19,628 nucleotides of DNA from positions 1 to 19,628 of the forward strand of contig JABABF010000113.1 of assembly GCA_014238345.1 (NCBI GenBank). Reading direction: 5' to 3'. Each line of letters begins with the position of its first letter. The stretch's first letter is position 1. Made by a program: the position numbers and the translations under genes. Source of the stretch: Gammaproteobacteria bacterium (GTDB taxonomy: Bacteria; Pseudomonadota; Gammaproteobacteria; JABABF01). The notes under the pieces were generated by a model that was given only the letters and a program-made list of their open reading frames with translations, made no database searches and had not been told where the DNA came from. Positions 8,524 to 16,867 of the stretch are shown piece after piece.

Positions 8524-9588
8524 ATGCATGTCGGGATCGCCGGTGCGGGCTTGATGGGGCGGCTATTAGCCTGGCGCCTGTTACAACGTGGCTGCCAAGT
8601 CAGCCTCTACGATGACCATGCCCCGGCGGGATGTGCCAGCGCCGCGATGACCGCAGCTGGCATGTTGGCAGCACTCAGCGAGGCCGCCGAGGGTACAACG
8701 GCCATGGCAACTCTGGGTGCAGGCGCGGTGGTCGCATGGCGACAGCTGCTGGCCGAGCTGGCCGCCGAGGGCGCACCGCCAGTGTGGTTTCAGGGTCGCG
8801 GCAGTCTGGTGGTGGCGCACCCCGCCGATGCCGCCGACCTAGAACGTCTGCGCCGCCTACTGACGACACGGGTCGCCGCCGACCGCTTCCACACGCTGGA
8901 TGCGGCGGCGCTCAGCGAACTGGAGCCCGAGCTGGCCGGGCGATTTGATGGCGGCCTGTATCTGCCCGAGGAGGGCTGCATTGACAACCGTCAGCTCCTG
9001 GTCTCGCTGGAGTGGGTCATCCGTCAACTGGGCGGTGAATGGCACGCCGGCACCTCGGTTAAGGAAGCCGCGCCAGGGCAGCTGCGCCTCGCCGATGGCA
9101 CACAGTACTTCGACCTGGCAGTGGATTGCCGCGGTGCCGGTGCCGTGGGGCAGTGTCCTGGCCTGCGCGCCGTGCGCGGCGAGCTACTGCGCATCGCGGC
9201 ACCCGAATTGCAGCTGTCACGGCCAGTGCGGCTGGCACACCCACGCTACCAGCTGTACATCGCCCCACGCGCCGACAACAGCTATGTAGTCGGAGCCACG
9301 GAGATCGAGAGCGCGGCAAGCCATGCAGTCACCGTGCGCTCAGCGCTGGAATTACTGTCAGCGCTGTTCAGCTTGCATCCAGCTTTTGCCGAGGCCGAGA
9401 TTCTAGAGATGAACGCCGCCCACCGAGCCACTTTCACCGACCATCTGCCACGGGTAGAGGCAACTCCAAAATGGTTGCGGGTCAATGGTCTCTACCGCCA
9501 TGGCTTCCTGTTGGCTCCCACACTGCTAGACAAAGCGCTGGCCGCACTACCCTTGCCACAGGCAGTGCCGATGGCGGCGGTTTCGTAG
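8524..9588 (+). CDS. thiO: Glycine oxidase ThiO
   Basis: ThiO is an FAD-dependent oxidase that converts glycine with O2 to iminoglycine (dehydroglycine), a substrate of thiazole synthase ThiG. The 354-residue protein opens with the dinucleotide-binding strand HVGIAGAGLMGRLLAWRL (GxGxxG at 7-12). It continues with the family's CASAAMTAAGMLAALSEA segment, EEGCIDNRQLL, LAVDCRGAGA, VRGELLRI, YIAPRADNSYVVGATEIES and the C-terminal LRVNGLYRHGFLLAPTLLD, where the FAD pyrophosphate and carboxylate site lie. Position between thiC and thiS supports ThiO over generic D-amino-acid oxidases. It implies aerobic thiazole synthesis and explains why no thiH is present. Spacing is 12 bases from thiC and 6 to thiS; no strong Shine-Dalgarno is visible. 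Confidence 0.93.
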   Translation: MHVGIAGAGLMGRLLAWRLLQRGCQVSLYDDHAPAGCASAAMTAAGMLAALSEAAEGTTAMATLGAGAVVAWRQLLAELAAEGAPPVWFQGRGSLVVAHPADAADLERLRRLLTTRVAADRFHTLDAAALSELEPELAGRFDGGLYLPEEGCIDNRQLLVSLEWVIRQLGGEWHAGTSVKEAAPGQLRLADGTQYFDLAVDCRGAGAVGQCPGLRAVRGELLRIAAPELQLSRPVRLAHPRYQLYIAPRADNSYVVGATEIESAASHAVTVRSALELLSALFSLHPAFAEAEILEMNAAHRATFTDHLPRVEATPKWLRVNGLYRHGFLLAPTLLDKALAALPLPQAVPMAAVS

Positions 9589-9594
9589 CGCGCT

Positions 9595-9795
9595 ATGCAG
9601 GTCAGCATCAACGGTAGCCACCGCGAGGTGCCAATAGCGTCCCCGCTCTCACAGCTGAGCGAGTTGCGAGAGCGGGCTCTTGGCGAGGTGGCCGTAGCGC
9701 TCAATGGAAACTTCGTCCCCCATGCCGAATGGGCGCGCCACCAGCTCAGTGAAAACGACTGCATTGATGTGGTTGCTCCCGTGGAGGGCGGCTAG
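9595..9795 (+). CDS. thiS: Sulfur carrier protein ThiS
   Basis: ThiS is a ubiquitin-like carrier that delivers sulfur as a C-terminal thiocarboxylate to ThiG. The 66-residue protein has the beta-grasp pattern: MQVSINGSHREV, then VAVALNGNFVPHAEWARHQL, then DCIDVVAPVEGG. The terminal Gly-Gly, needed for adenylation by ThiF and thiocarboxylate formation, is present. ThiF is not encoded in the window and must be elsewhere or replaced by MoeB. It lies between thiO and thiG with gaps of 6 and 2 bases. Confidence 0.95.
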   Translation: MQVSINGSHREVPIASPLSQLSELRERALGEVAVALNGNFVPHAEWARHQLSENDCIDVVAPVEGG

Positions 9796-9797
9796 CG

Positions 9798-10622
9798 ATG
9801 CAACCCCCCGCAGACCACTGGACGCTCTACGGTGAGACCCTGCACAGCCGTCTGTTGCTCGGCACTGCCCGCTACCCCTCTCTAGATAGCCTCGGAGCAG
9901 CCGTGCGCAGCTCAGGCACGGACATCCTGACGGTCTCATTGCGTCGTCAGGCGCAAGAGCCCGACGGAGCGCGCTCACTGTGGCAATTTCTGCGTAGCCT
10001 CGAACGGCGCCTGTTGCCAAATACCGCGGGTTGCCACAGTGTGAAAGAGGCTCTGACACTGGCCGAGATGGCGCGCGAGCTATTCGCCACCGACTGGATC
10101 AAACTGGAAGTCATCGGCGATGACTACAATCTGCAACCCGATCCCTTGGCCACGGTGGAGGCTGCACGCACACTTGTGAAACGCGGCTTTCGCGTCTTTC
10201 CCTACTGCACTGAGGACTTGGTGCTAGCGCGCTCGCTACTAGAGGCGGGATGCGAAGTGCTGATGCCTTGGGGGGCACCGATCGGCACGGGACGCGGCCT
10301 GCTCAACCCCTATGCCTTGGCAACACTGCGTGAACGCCTGCCCGATGCGACTCTGATCATTGATGCAGGCATCGGCCTGCCCTCCGATGCGACACGCGCC
10401 CTAGAAATGGGCTATGACGGAGTATTGCTCAACACAGCGGTGGCCTTGGCCGGGGATCCCGTGATCATGGCAGCTGCCTTTGCCGCCGCCGTGACAGCCG
10501 GACGCGCGGCCTATCGTGCCGAGCCAATGCCACCGCGCCAAACTGCAGTGCCCAGTACACCTACTGTGGGCACGCCCTTCTGGCATCAACACGAAGCAAC
10601 GCAGAGCGGCGGTGCAACATGA
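9798..10622 (+). CDS. thiG: Thiazole synthase ThiG
   Basis: ThiG condenses deoxyxylulose 5-phosphate, iminoglycine and ThiS-bound sulfur to the thiazole phosphate precursor in the cytoplasm. The 274-residue TIM-barrel protein shows LHSRLLLGTARYPSL, TDILTVSLRR, LPNTAGCHSVKEAL, the Schiff-base lysine K102 in WIKLEVIGD, PYCTEDLVLARSLLEAGCEVLMPWGAPIGTGRG, IDAGIGLPSDA and MGYDGVLLNTAVALAGDPV. The C-terminal tail (STPTVGTPFW) is common in proteobacterial ThiG. The start follows the thiS stop by two bases and the stop overlaps the next ATG (ATGA), so translation is probably coupled to thiDE. Confidence 0.96.
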   Translation: MQPPADHWTLYGETLHSRLLLGTARYPSLDSLGAAVRSSGTDILTVSLRRQAQEPDGARSLWQFLRSLERRLLPNTAGCHSVKEALTLAEMARELFATDWIKLEVIGDDYNLQPDPLATVEAARTLVKRGFRVFPYCTEDLVLARSLLEAGCEVLMPWGAPIGTGRGLLNPYALATLRERLPDATLIIDAGIGLPSDATRALEMGYDGVLLNTAVALAGDPVIMAAAFAAAVTAGRAAYRAEPMPPRQTAVPSTPTVGTPFWHQHEATQSGGAT

Positions 10623-12166
10623 GTGCACTGAGCAAGCCACCCATCGTCTGGGTCGTGGCTGGCTCCGATTGCAGTGGCGGTGCTGGCCTGTCAGCGGATT
10701 TGCGTGCCTGCGGTGATTTCGGGAGCCACGCCTGCCCCGTGCTGACTACGGTGACTGCACAAAACATGCGCCAATTGCGAGCGGTGTATCCGCTTGATGT
10801 TGAGCAGGTCTGGGGACAGCTGCTGACGCTCGCTACGGAGATGCCACCACAGGCAATCAAACTCGGCACGTTAGGCGATGCTGGCGTACTCGGCCTGCTC
10901 ACTGATTTTCTCCGCGACAGCAAGGCCTTTGTAGTCTGTGATCCGGTGCTCGAAACCAGTGGCGGCGGCGCACTACTCGACCATGATGGCATTGAAGCGA
11001 TCCGCAAACAGCTGCTGCGTCATGTCGATTTGCTGACTCCAAATCTGCCCGAACTCAAGCAGCTGTCCAGACACATGCAGATCCATCAGGCACAGGATGT
11101 CGAAGAGGCGGCCAAGGCGCTGATCGAACAAGGTGCCAAATCCGTGTTGGTCAAGGGTGGGCACTCCTTGGAGGGTCAGGAAAATTTTTGCTGTGACTAC
11201 TGGACTGATGGGGCAACGAGCTATTGGTTGCAAGGTGCGCGCATTCAGACCGCATGGCAGCGCGGCACGGGCTGTACCTTGGCCTCGGCGGTAGCCGCCG
11301 CAGTCGCCAGCGGCCATCACTTGCTCGATGCACTGGTGCTAGCGCGCTTGTATCTGAACCGCCGTCTCAATTTGGGTCGCGGCGCGACCCAAATCGGTGC
11401 ACTGGCCTTGCATGACAGTGCCGAGCATTTATCCGAGTTGCCGACCGTGCATCCGGAGTATCCCAACACCGCACCCCCCAACTTCACCAGCTGCTCCAAG
11501 CGTAGTGTGGCGCTGTGTCCGATCGTGGACAGCGCGGAATGGGTCGAGCGACTGTTGCGACTCGGGGTGCGGACCATCCAGCTGCGCATCAAAAGCGGCT
11601 CTCGCCAGCAAATTGTGGCTGAAATGGGGCGAGCCATAGCACTGTCTCGGCGCTATCAGGCACGGATCATCATCAACGATTACTGGCGCATGGCCATCGA
11701 ATTGGGGGCTTGGGGCGTACACTTAGGGCAGTCTGATCTGGGCGGTGCCGATTTAAATGCGATAGCAACGGCGGGTCTGCGCCTGGGAATCAGCGTTCAC
11801 AGTTGGCACGAATTGGCGCTCGCCCACGCCTTGGCTCCTAGCTATATTGCCATCGGCGCAATCTTTGCGACCACCAGCAAGGCCATGCCGACAGCACCAC
11901 AGGGGCTCGAGCGACTCAGGCGCTGGTGCAGCCTGCTCAAGGTGCGCTATCCGGTGGTAGCCATCGGCGGCATCTCTACCGACAATGCGCTGGATGTACT
12001 GGAAGCCGGTGCCGACGGTATCGCCATGATCAGCGCCATCACCGAGGCGACCGATTGGGCGGCCGCCACGCAACACTTCCTGCGTATAAGCAACGGCACC
12101 GCACTGCCCGACAGTGCATCGACGGGGCGGCGCAGCAAACTGCGCCTCGTCCCACCGCACAACTAA
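10619..12166 (+). CDS. thiDE: ThiD-ThiE fusion: HMP/HMP-P kinase plus thiamin-phosphate synthase
   Basis: The 515-residue protein joins the last two steps before thiamin phosphate. Residues about 8-265 are the ThiD ribokinase-like kinase: VVAGSDCSGGAGLSADLRA, VTTVTAQN-like segment, IKLGTLGDAGV, VVCDPVLETSGGGALL, LLTPNLPEL, VLVKGGH and the catalytic GTGCTLASA near 217-225. Residues about 296-490 are ThiE: VDSAEWVERLLRLGVRTIQL, RIIINDYWRMAIELGAWGVH, LGQSDL, YIAIGAIFATTSKAMPTAPQ, VVAIGGIS and ADGIAMISAIT. The ThiE half resembles E. coli ThiE closely. A linker of about 30 residues (266-295) joins them. Fusion should place HMP-PP made by ThiD next to ThiE. ThiL, which makes TPP, is not seen nearby. 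ATGA overlap with thiG; the tail faces galE. Confidence 0.95.
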   Translation: MSALSKPPIVWVVAGSDCSGGAGLSADLRACGDFGSHACPVLTTVTAQNMRQLRAVYPLDVEQVWGQLLTLATEMPPQAIKLGTLGDAGVLGLLTDFLRDSKAFVVCDPVLETSGGGALLDHDGIEAIRKQLLRHVDLLTPNLPELKQLSRHMQIHQAQDVEEAAKALIEQGAKSVLVKGGHSLEGQENFCCDYWTDGATSYWLQGARIQTAWQRGTGCTLASAVAAAVASGHHLLDALVLARLYLNRRLNLGRGATQIGALALHDSAEHLSELPTVHPEYPNTAPPNFTSCSKRSVALCPIVDSAEWVERLLRLGVRTIQLRIKSGSRQQIVAEMGRAIALSRRYQARIIINDYWRMAIELGAWGVHLGQSDLGGADLNAIATAGLRLGISVHSWHELALAHALAPSYIAIGAIFATTSKAMPTAPQGLERLRRWCSLLKVRYPVVAIGGISTDNALDVLEAGADGIAMISAITEATDWAAATQHFLRISNGTALPDSASTGRRSKLRLVPPHN

Positions 12167-12169
12167 CGC

Positions 12170-12193
12170 GATCATGCCGCTATACGGCGGATC
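12170..12193. terminator. Small hairpin between convergent thiDE and galE
   Basis: GATC (12170-12173) plus GCCG (12176-12179) can pair with CGGC (12185-12188) plus GATC (12190-12193), leaving a five-base loop and a bulge. It lies in the 25-base gap between two convergent genes and touches the galE stop. There is no T-tract on either strand, so a bidirectional terminator is only a weak proposal. Confidence 0.25.
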
Positions 12194-13220
12194 AGCCGTC
12201 TTCGTAGCCCGCTGGGTGCCCCTGTTGCCAGCGCCAGTGATCCTGTGCCATCTGCACTAGGTCGCGTTTGGCTCGCCAACCTAAATCGCGCTCGGCGCGG
12301 GATGGGTCAGCATAAATGGCGGCAATATCGCCGGGGCGACGCGGCAACACCTGCTGTGGCAAGCTACGGGAACAGGCCTGTTCAAAGGCGGCGATCACTT
12401 CGCGCACCGAATAGCCGCGCCCCGTGCCCAAATTCCACGTATGCACCCCCGCCGAAAGCGCAGTGTCGCCAGCCAGCACCTCCAATGCACGCACATGGGC
12501 AATAGCGAGATCCCAAACATGGATGTAATCGCGTATGCCCGTGCCATCTGGGGTCGGATAATCGTCGCCGTAGATGGTGGCGTTCGGCAGCCGTCCGGTG
12601 GCGACTTGGGCAAGTCGAGGCATCAGATTAGCCGCTTCACCACGTGTCTCCTCGCCGAGGCGACCACTGGGATGGGCTCCCACCGGGTTGAAATAGCGCA
12701 ACAACGCAGTGTGCCAACCGGCATCTGCGGTGGCGATATCGCGTAGCAGCTGCTCTACCATATATTTTGACCAGCCGTAGGGGTTGGTAGCCCCAGTCGG
12801 CGCGTCCTCTGTTACCGGCACGCTCTGTGGCTCTCCGTAGACCGTGGCAGAAGAGCTGAACACTAGCCGCCGCAACCCCACCCTTTGCATCGCCCGACAC
12901 AAGTTGAGAGATCCACACAGGTTGGCCTCATAGTAGCGCAACGGCTGTGCCACTGATTCGCCCACCGCCTTGAGCCCAGCCAGATGGATTACACCATCAA
13001 AATCACCGCCTTGTAACAAGGCTTCGAGCGCATCCACATCAAGCAGATCCAGCTCGACGCACTGGGGTCGGTGCCCACAGAGCTCGGCAATGCTGGCTAC
13101 CGCCAACGGACTACTGTTTGAAAAATTGTCGACTACTGTGGCCTCGTGCCCTGCCTCCAGCAAGGCAGCCACCACATGACTACCGATATAACCAGCACCA
13201 CCGGTTGCCAGAACGCGCAT
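12192..13220 (-). CDS. galE: UDP-glucose 4-epimerase GalE
   Basis: GalE interconverts UDP-glucose and UDP-galactose (some also the N-acetyl forms), supplying galactosyl donors for surface glycans. The 342-residue extended SDR protein has the NAD motif GGAGYIGSH (7-15), VIHLAGLKAVGESV, the catalytic triad S124 (SSSATVYG), Y148 and K152 (YGWSK), LRYFNPVGAHPSG, PNATIYGDDYPTPDGTGIRD, YIHVWDLA, WNLGTGRGYSV and RRPGDIAAIYAD. YGWSK differs from the common YG(R/K)TK but keeps Tyr-X3-Lys. It starts 17 bases after the sulfotransferase stop with GAGGTGG upstream, so it probably belongs to the same transcript. The glycosyltransferase genes it might serve are about 9 kb away. Confidence 0.95.
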   Translation of the reverse strand: MRVLATGGAGYIGSHVVAALLEAGHEATVVDNFSNSSPLAVASIAELCGHRPQCVELDLLDVDALEALLQGGDFDGVIHLAGLKAVGESVAQPLRYYEANLCGSLNLCRAMQRVGLRRLVFSSSATVYGEPQSVPVTEDAPTGATNPYGWSKYMVEQLLRDIATADAGWHTALLRYFNPVGAHPSGRLGEETRGEAANLMPRLAQVATGRLPNATIYGDDYPTPDGTGIRDYIHVWDLAIAHVRALEVLAGDTALSAGVHTWNLGTGRGYSVREVIAAFEQACSRSLPQQVLPRRPGDIAAIYADPSRAERDLGWRAKRDLVQMAQDHWRWQQGHPAGYEDG

Positions 13221-13237
13221 CTCGTGTTGCTGCCACC

Positions 13238-14431
13238 TCAGTCCTGTGGTGTGGCGCGGTCAAAGCCATGCAACGCACGGTATTGTGCAAACTCTTTTTC
13301 AACCCACGCCTCATCAATGCCAAATTCTTCAAGACTGTACTCGTGCTTAGCTCGCAGCTCGCGCCGGTTGGCCTCTCGCCAAGCCTCCATCTCGCGTTGT
13401 GCACCTGAACTCAATTCCAAGCCCAAATGACGGTAAATCTCCAGCGTGACCGCCATCGGATCTGAGAGGGTATCGCGGTAATTGATATCGATGAAGCGAT
13501 TGGCGGGGAGCTGCTCGCGCTGCTGCATTGCCCGGCGCAGGAAGTCGCGACAACGATGCCCCCACACCTGGACAATCGCCGTTTTATCTGGATCGGGCAT
13601 GTGCGCCGCCCAGCCAGAATAGATCATGCTGGCAAAGGAGGGGAGGGTCTGCATCGGGTCGCGGTGACTCTGCACCAGCGTGGCATCAGGAAAGACCCGC
13701 ATAATTTCAGCGATCCGCCCCAAGTGCTCCGGCGATTTCAGCACCCAACGCCGCCCGCCGTGACCCGCTCGGCGCTTCTGCCATTGCAAAAACTTGAGCA
13801 TCTTCTCCAGATAGCGGTAGCCCAACTCGTGGTCGGCATCGCGCTCCCAGCGATCGTAGGATGGCACGTTGCACATCGACTGCGGCATGCCACTCATAAA
13901 GGCATGCTCTAGCAACATGATCTCCTCATCCGGGCCCACTGGATCCATCGGGTGGATAGCATCGAGCCCAGGGTAGTTCTCGAGCATGAAGCGCACCTCT
14001 TGCTCAGCGCGGGCGATGCGCGGGTCGCGATCCGCTCCCTCGCTACCCGGCAATGGCACTGGATAACGGCACTCGTACCACAGTACCGCGAGAACTTCGG
14101 GATCGCTGGCCAGTAGACGATGCAACATCGTCGTGCCCGTGCGCGGCAGAGCCGCGATGAACACCGGAGCCTCAATGCGCTCTTCTAGAATCTCGGGGTG
14201 GCGCCGGAACCAATCCTCCGCATACAGGCGATCCACCAACAGGTTGATAATCCGCTCGGCCAGCTGCGCTCGACCCGCCTCATGAACCCCAGATTCTTCG
14301 TCAATAGAGCGCAACAACAATGCCAACGGCTCAATGAAGTCCTGCTCCGAGCCAAAATCGGCGAGACCTGTGCGCTGGCGGGCGGCGGCCAGTATGGCAT
14401 CTAACTCAAAGCTCTGCACGGTGTTGCTCAT
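13238..14431 (-). CDS. PAPS-dependent sulfotransferase family protein
   Basis: The 397-residue protein has the two PAPS-binding elements of bacterial Sulfotransfer_3-type enzymes. The 5'-phosphosulfate loop is in FIAALPRTGTTMLHRLLASD (P-loop about 95-101), and the 3'-phosphate site is in TLVQSHRDPMQTLPSFASM (R257, S265). RRWVLKSPEHL supplies the conserved Lys-Ser-Pro-Glu-His stretch before it. The C-terminal YRDTLSDPMAVTLEIYRHLG is also typical. There is no signal peptide; it should be cytoplasmic or peripheral. By family knowledge it moves sulfate from PAPS to a hydroxyl; the acceptor cannot be told from sequence. GGGAGG lies eight bases before ATG 14431, and the gene follows DUF1214 by 14 bases. 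Proteins of this type are often found with DUF1214 genes, suggesting lipid or steroid-like substrates (inference). Confidence 0.88.
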   Translation of the reverse strand: MSNTVQSFELDAILAAARQRTGLADFGSEQDFIEPLALLLRSIDEESGVHEAGRAQLAERIINLLVDRLYAEDWFRRHPEILEERIEAPVFIAALPRTGTTMLHRLLASDPEVLAVLWYECRYPVPLPGSEGADRDPRIARAEQEVRFMLENYPGLDAIHPMDPVGPDEEIMLLEHAFMSGMPQSMCNVPSYDRWERDADHELGYRYLEKMLKFLQWQKRRAGHGGRRWVLKSPEHLGRIAEIMRVFPDATLVQSHRDPMQTLPSFASMIYSGWAAHMPDPDKTAIVQVWGHRCRDFLRRAMQQREQLPANRFIDINYRDTLSDPMAVTLEIYRHLGLELSSGAQREMEAWREANRRELRAKHEYSLEEFGIDEAWVEKEFAQYRALHGFDRATPQD

Positions 14432-14445
14432 CTACTTACCCTCCC

Positions 14446-15594
14446 TTATTGATCGGTTGCCACAGCGCTGGCGGCGAGGCTGTCCACCGCCACCACGCGG
14501 GTCTGCGGATGCACGATGCCCTCTCGGTCGGCCAAGCCGACCCAGCGAAATAACATGGTGCCGCAATCGTGTCCTGCAGTGCTGAGCCAGTTGGCTACAC
14601 CAGGGTCGCGGTGGGCAACCACGATGCGCACACTGCCATCGGCATTGGCGGTGGCAGTGAATTTGTTCAGATGGATACGATAATAGCGATAGTCCAGCGA
14701 CTCCAGCCAGTAGTTGCACAGCTGAAAGTTCCAGTACTCACAGTCGGGTACAGAGTCGAGCTCGACCACCAGCGCCTCGTCGGGAGCCAGCTGCCAGTAA
14801 GAATTGTAGTAGAGGATGTTGGGGTCGCCGCCGACGCGCTGGCAGAGCTCTTGGTCTGCCAGCGGCAACTGGTTACGATGCTCTTGATAGTGAGCTGACC
14901 AATCGCAAAACAACCGCACCGTGCCGTCGAAGAATTGACCTGCCGCAGCTAGGTTGCGGGCGAATTGCGCGGCTTCCAACGGCGCTGGCGCCGCCCCTGC
15001 ATCAAGGCACTCAATCTCAAGATCGGCCAATTGCTCGCGGTCTCGGTAAGCAAAGGTCTGTCGGATCAGCAGTGCCTGTGACTGCTCCGTCAACGGCAAC
15101 CAATTGCCCGACCGTCGCTCGCAACCAATGTGGATCTCAAAGCGACCGTCGGCTTCGACCTCCAAGTCATTGCCGTCAAGGAATCCGGTACACAGCATGG
15201 TGCCGTCTTTGCCGTAGTTGTTGCCCTGACTGATAAAACTGAGATAGTAGACCGTATTTCGGCGACCGCGAATACGATATTCGCGCTTGGCATCCACCAC
15301 GCATTTTTGGTAACAATTATCTGGATTGTCGCCGCCGATCTTGATGATTTCATCGCTGGGGCGATAGATCACCGGAAATTCGGGGTCGTTGAATTCGACA
15401 AAGGTCTCCAAGGCCGTGCGGGCGATGCGCGCCAAATAGCGGTAGCCCTCCGCCTGATCCAATGGGCTGGAGGCGGCTTCGGCACGCTGCACTTGACGCC
15501 CCGTAGCCCGCAATTGATCGCAAAATGCCTCCCATGAGCTGCCATCTGCCACGGAGCGCTCCAGCGCGGTCTTTGCCTTTGTTTGGCTATCCAT
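14446..15594 (-). CDS. DUF1214 domain-containing protein
   Basis: The 382-residue protein carries a C-terminal DUF1214 domain (about 260-365): NILYYNSYWQLAPDEALVVE, VPDCEYWNFQLCNYWLESLD, DGSVRIVVAHRDPGVANWLS and GHDCGTMLFRWVGL. The middle part (about 80-180) is a predicted beta-rich domain with IGGDNPDNCYQKCVVDAKRE, NTVYYLSFISQG and FEIHIGCERR. There is no obvious signal peptide or membrane helix. DUF1214 proteins have no settled biochemical role that I know; many have a beta-sandwich with DUF1254, but a typical DUF1254 half is not evident here. ATG 15594 has GGAGAGG a few bases upstream. It is first in the DUF1214, sulfotransferase, galE string and divergent from the alcohol dehydrogenase. 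Confidence 0.85.
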   Translation of the reverse strand: MDSQTKAKTALERSVADGSSWEAFCDQLRATGRQVQRAEAASSPLDQAEGYRYLARIARTALETFVEFNDPEFPVIYRPSDEIIKIGGDNPDNCYQKCVVDAKREYRIRGRRNTVYYLSFISQGNNYGKDGTMLCTGFLDGNDLEVEADGRFEIHIGCERRSGNWLPLTEQSQALLIRQTFAYRDREQLADLEIECLDAGAAPAPLEAAQFARNLAAAGQFFDGTVRLFCDWSAHYQEHRNQLPLADQELCQRVGGDPNILYYNSYWQLAPDEALVVELDSVPDCEYWNFQLCNYWLESLDYRYYRIHLNKFTATANADGSVRIVVAHRDPGVANWLSTAGHDCGTMLFRWVGLADREGIVHPQTRVVAVDSLAASAVATDQ

Positions 15595-15724
15595 TCACGG
15601 CCTCTCCCCGAAAATGTAGGCTCTTTATGAAGTGTATACTAAGGGATTGAGTGGCTGGGCTCACCTTAATTCTGCCTGCTAGAGATCAATGCCGTAGATG
15701 TTTTGACACAATTGGAGTCGCTAC
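15595..15724. promoter_or_regulatory. Divergent control region between DUF1214 and alcohol dehydrogenase genes
   Basis: This 130-base gap holds both promoters. A self-complementary GTATAC (15634-15639) gives a TATACT -10 candidate on the plus strand (15635-15640) and TATACA on the minus strand, so the two promoters may overlap; neither has a good -35. TTGACA at 15703-15708 is too near the plus-strand ATG to be its -35. GGAG eight bases before ATG 15725 is a convincing ribosome binding site. Confidence 0.35.
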
Positions 15725-16867
15725 ATGCCCAAACAAATGACCGCCGCTGTGCTTGAGGCTCCGACTGCAAGCAATGTAGCAGAGGGAAAATCCACACCAC
15801 AATTTACACTGTCAGACAATGTTGAGATCATTGACCCGCGCGCTGGTGAAGTGCGGGTGCGAGTGAAACACTGCGGTATCTGCCACTCTGATCTCAGTGT
15901 GGCAGATGGGGTATTCCCGGTCGATCAACCCATCATATTAGGGCATGAGGCCGCTGGCATTGTCGATGCCGTCGGGCTAGGCATTACCCACCTCGCCCCT
16001 GGCGACCCCGTGGTGTTGACACCAGCAGCACCCTGTGGTGACTGCTACTACTGTCAGCGCGATGAGCACAGCCTGTGTGTGGACTCCCTGAGCCTGATGA
16101 CCCATGCCCTGCCATCTGGCGACACGGGTCTGTCGCGGGATGGTAGCCCCGTATTGCGCGGTGTGGGTGTGGCCGCCTTCGCCGAATACGCCATCACCAC
16201 TGCCCACGGCGCAGTCAAGATCCCGGCTGATGTGCCGCTCGAAGTCGCCTGCGTGATCGGGTGCGCCATGCAGACTGGCGCTGGAGCGGTGTTCAATATC
16301 GCCCGCCTAGAGCCCGGCGCAACAGCACTGATCATGGGCTTGGGGGGAGTGGGCTTGGCCGCAGTACAAGGTGCTGTGATCGCCGGCGCCTCGTCGGTGA
16401 TTGTCTCGGACCCCATCGCCGGACGGCGCGAGTTGGCACGTAGTTTCGGTGCCACACATCTCTTGGATCCCGAACACGATGATGTGCTGACTAGTGTGCG
16501 CGAGATCACCGGTGGCATCGGCGTCGACTACGCCTTTGAGACCGCAGGTGTCGGAGCCCTGTTGCAACTCGGCCACGATGCGATCCGCAATGGCGGAGCC
16601 TTGGTCTGTGTCGGCGCACCACCGCTGGATGCCCAGTTCAACATCGACCCAGTCGCACTATTTGTCACCTCGCAAAAACGCATTCTCGGCTGCCTGCTTG
16701 GCGGTAGCAACTCCCCCCACGAGATTCCGCGACTGATCGGGCTGTGGCGCACCGGGCGCCTGCAACTTGAGCAAATGATCACCGCTCGCCGCCCACTCAG
16801 CGATATCGGGGCGGCTTTTGATGACCTGCGCCAAGGAGTCGGAGTGCGCACTGTTCTCAATCTCTAA
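15725..16867 (+). CDS. Zinc-dependent alcohol dehydrogenase (MDR family, NAD-type)
   Basis: The 380-residue protein is a classic zinc MDR alcohol dehydrogenase. Catalytic zinc ligands are C50 (CGICHSD), H74-E75 (GHE) and C180 (GCAMQTGAGAVFN). The structural zinc lobe has C104, C107, C110 and C118 (CGDCYYCQRDEHSLC). The Rossmann motif GLGGVG is at 205-210, with Asp229 (SDP) at the end of the second strand, favouring NAD over NADP. SLSLMTHALPSGDTGLSRDG is the long insertion seen in class III-like and NDMA-dependent dehydrogenases. It oxidises a primary or secondary alcohol, or acts in reverse; the substrate is unknown. Divergent pairing with DUF1214 and a sulfotransferase suggests one alcohol or lipid pathway (inference). 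GGAG precedes the ATG. Confidence 0.92.
   Translation: MPKQMTAAVLEAPTASNVAEGKSTPQFTLSDNVEIIDPRAGEVRVRVKHCGICHSDLSVADGVFPVDQPIILGHEAAGIVDAVGLGITHLAPGDPVVLTPAAPCGDCYYCQRDEHSLCVDSLSLMTHALPSGDTGLSRDGSPVLRGVGVAAFAEYAITTAHGAVKIPADVPLEVACVIGCAMQTGAGAVFNIARLEPGATALIMGLGGVGLAAVQGAVIAGASSVIVSDPIAGRRELARSFGATHLLDPEHDDVLTSVREITGGIGVDYAFETAGVGALLQLGHDAIRNGGALVCVGAPPLDAQFNIDPVALFVTSQKRILGCLLGGSNSPHEIPRLIGLWRTGRLQLEQMITARRPLSDIGAAFDDLRQGVGVRTVLNL

Noticed and set aside
15703..15708. TTGACA as a -35 box for the alcohol dehydrogenase
   Set aside because: Its -10 would fall at the start codon, and a clear GGAG ribosome site implies an upstream leader.
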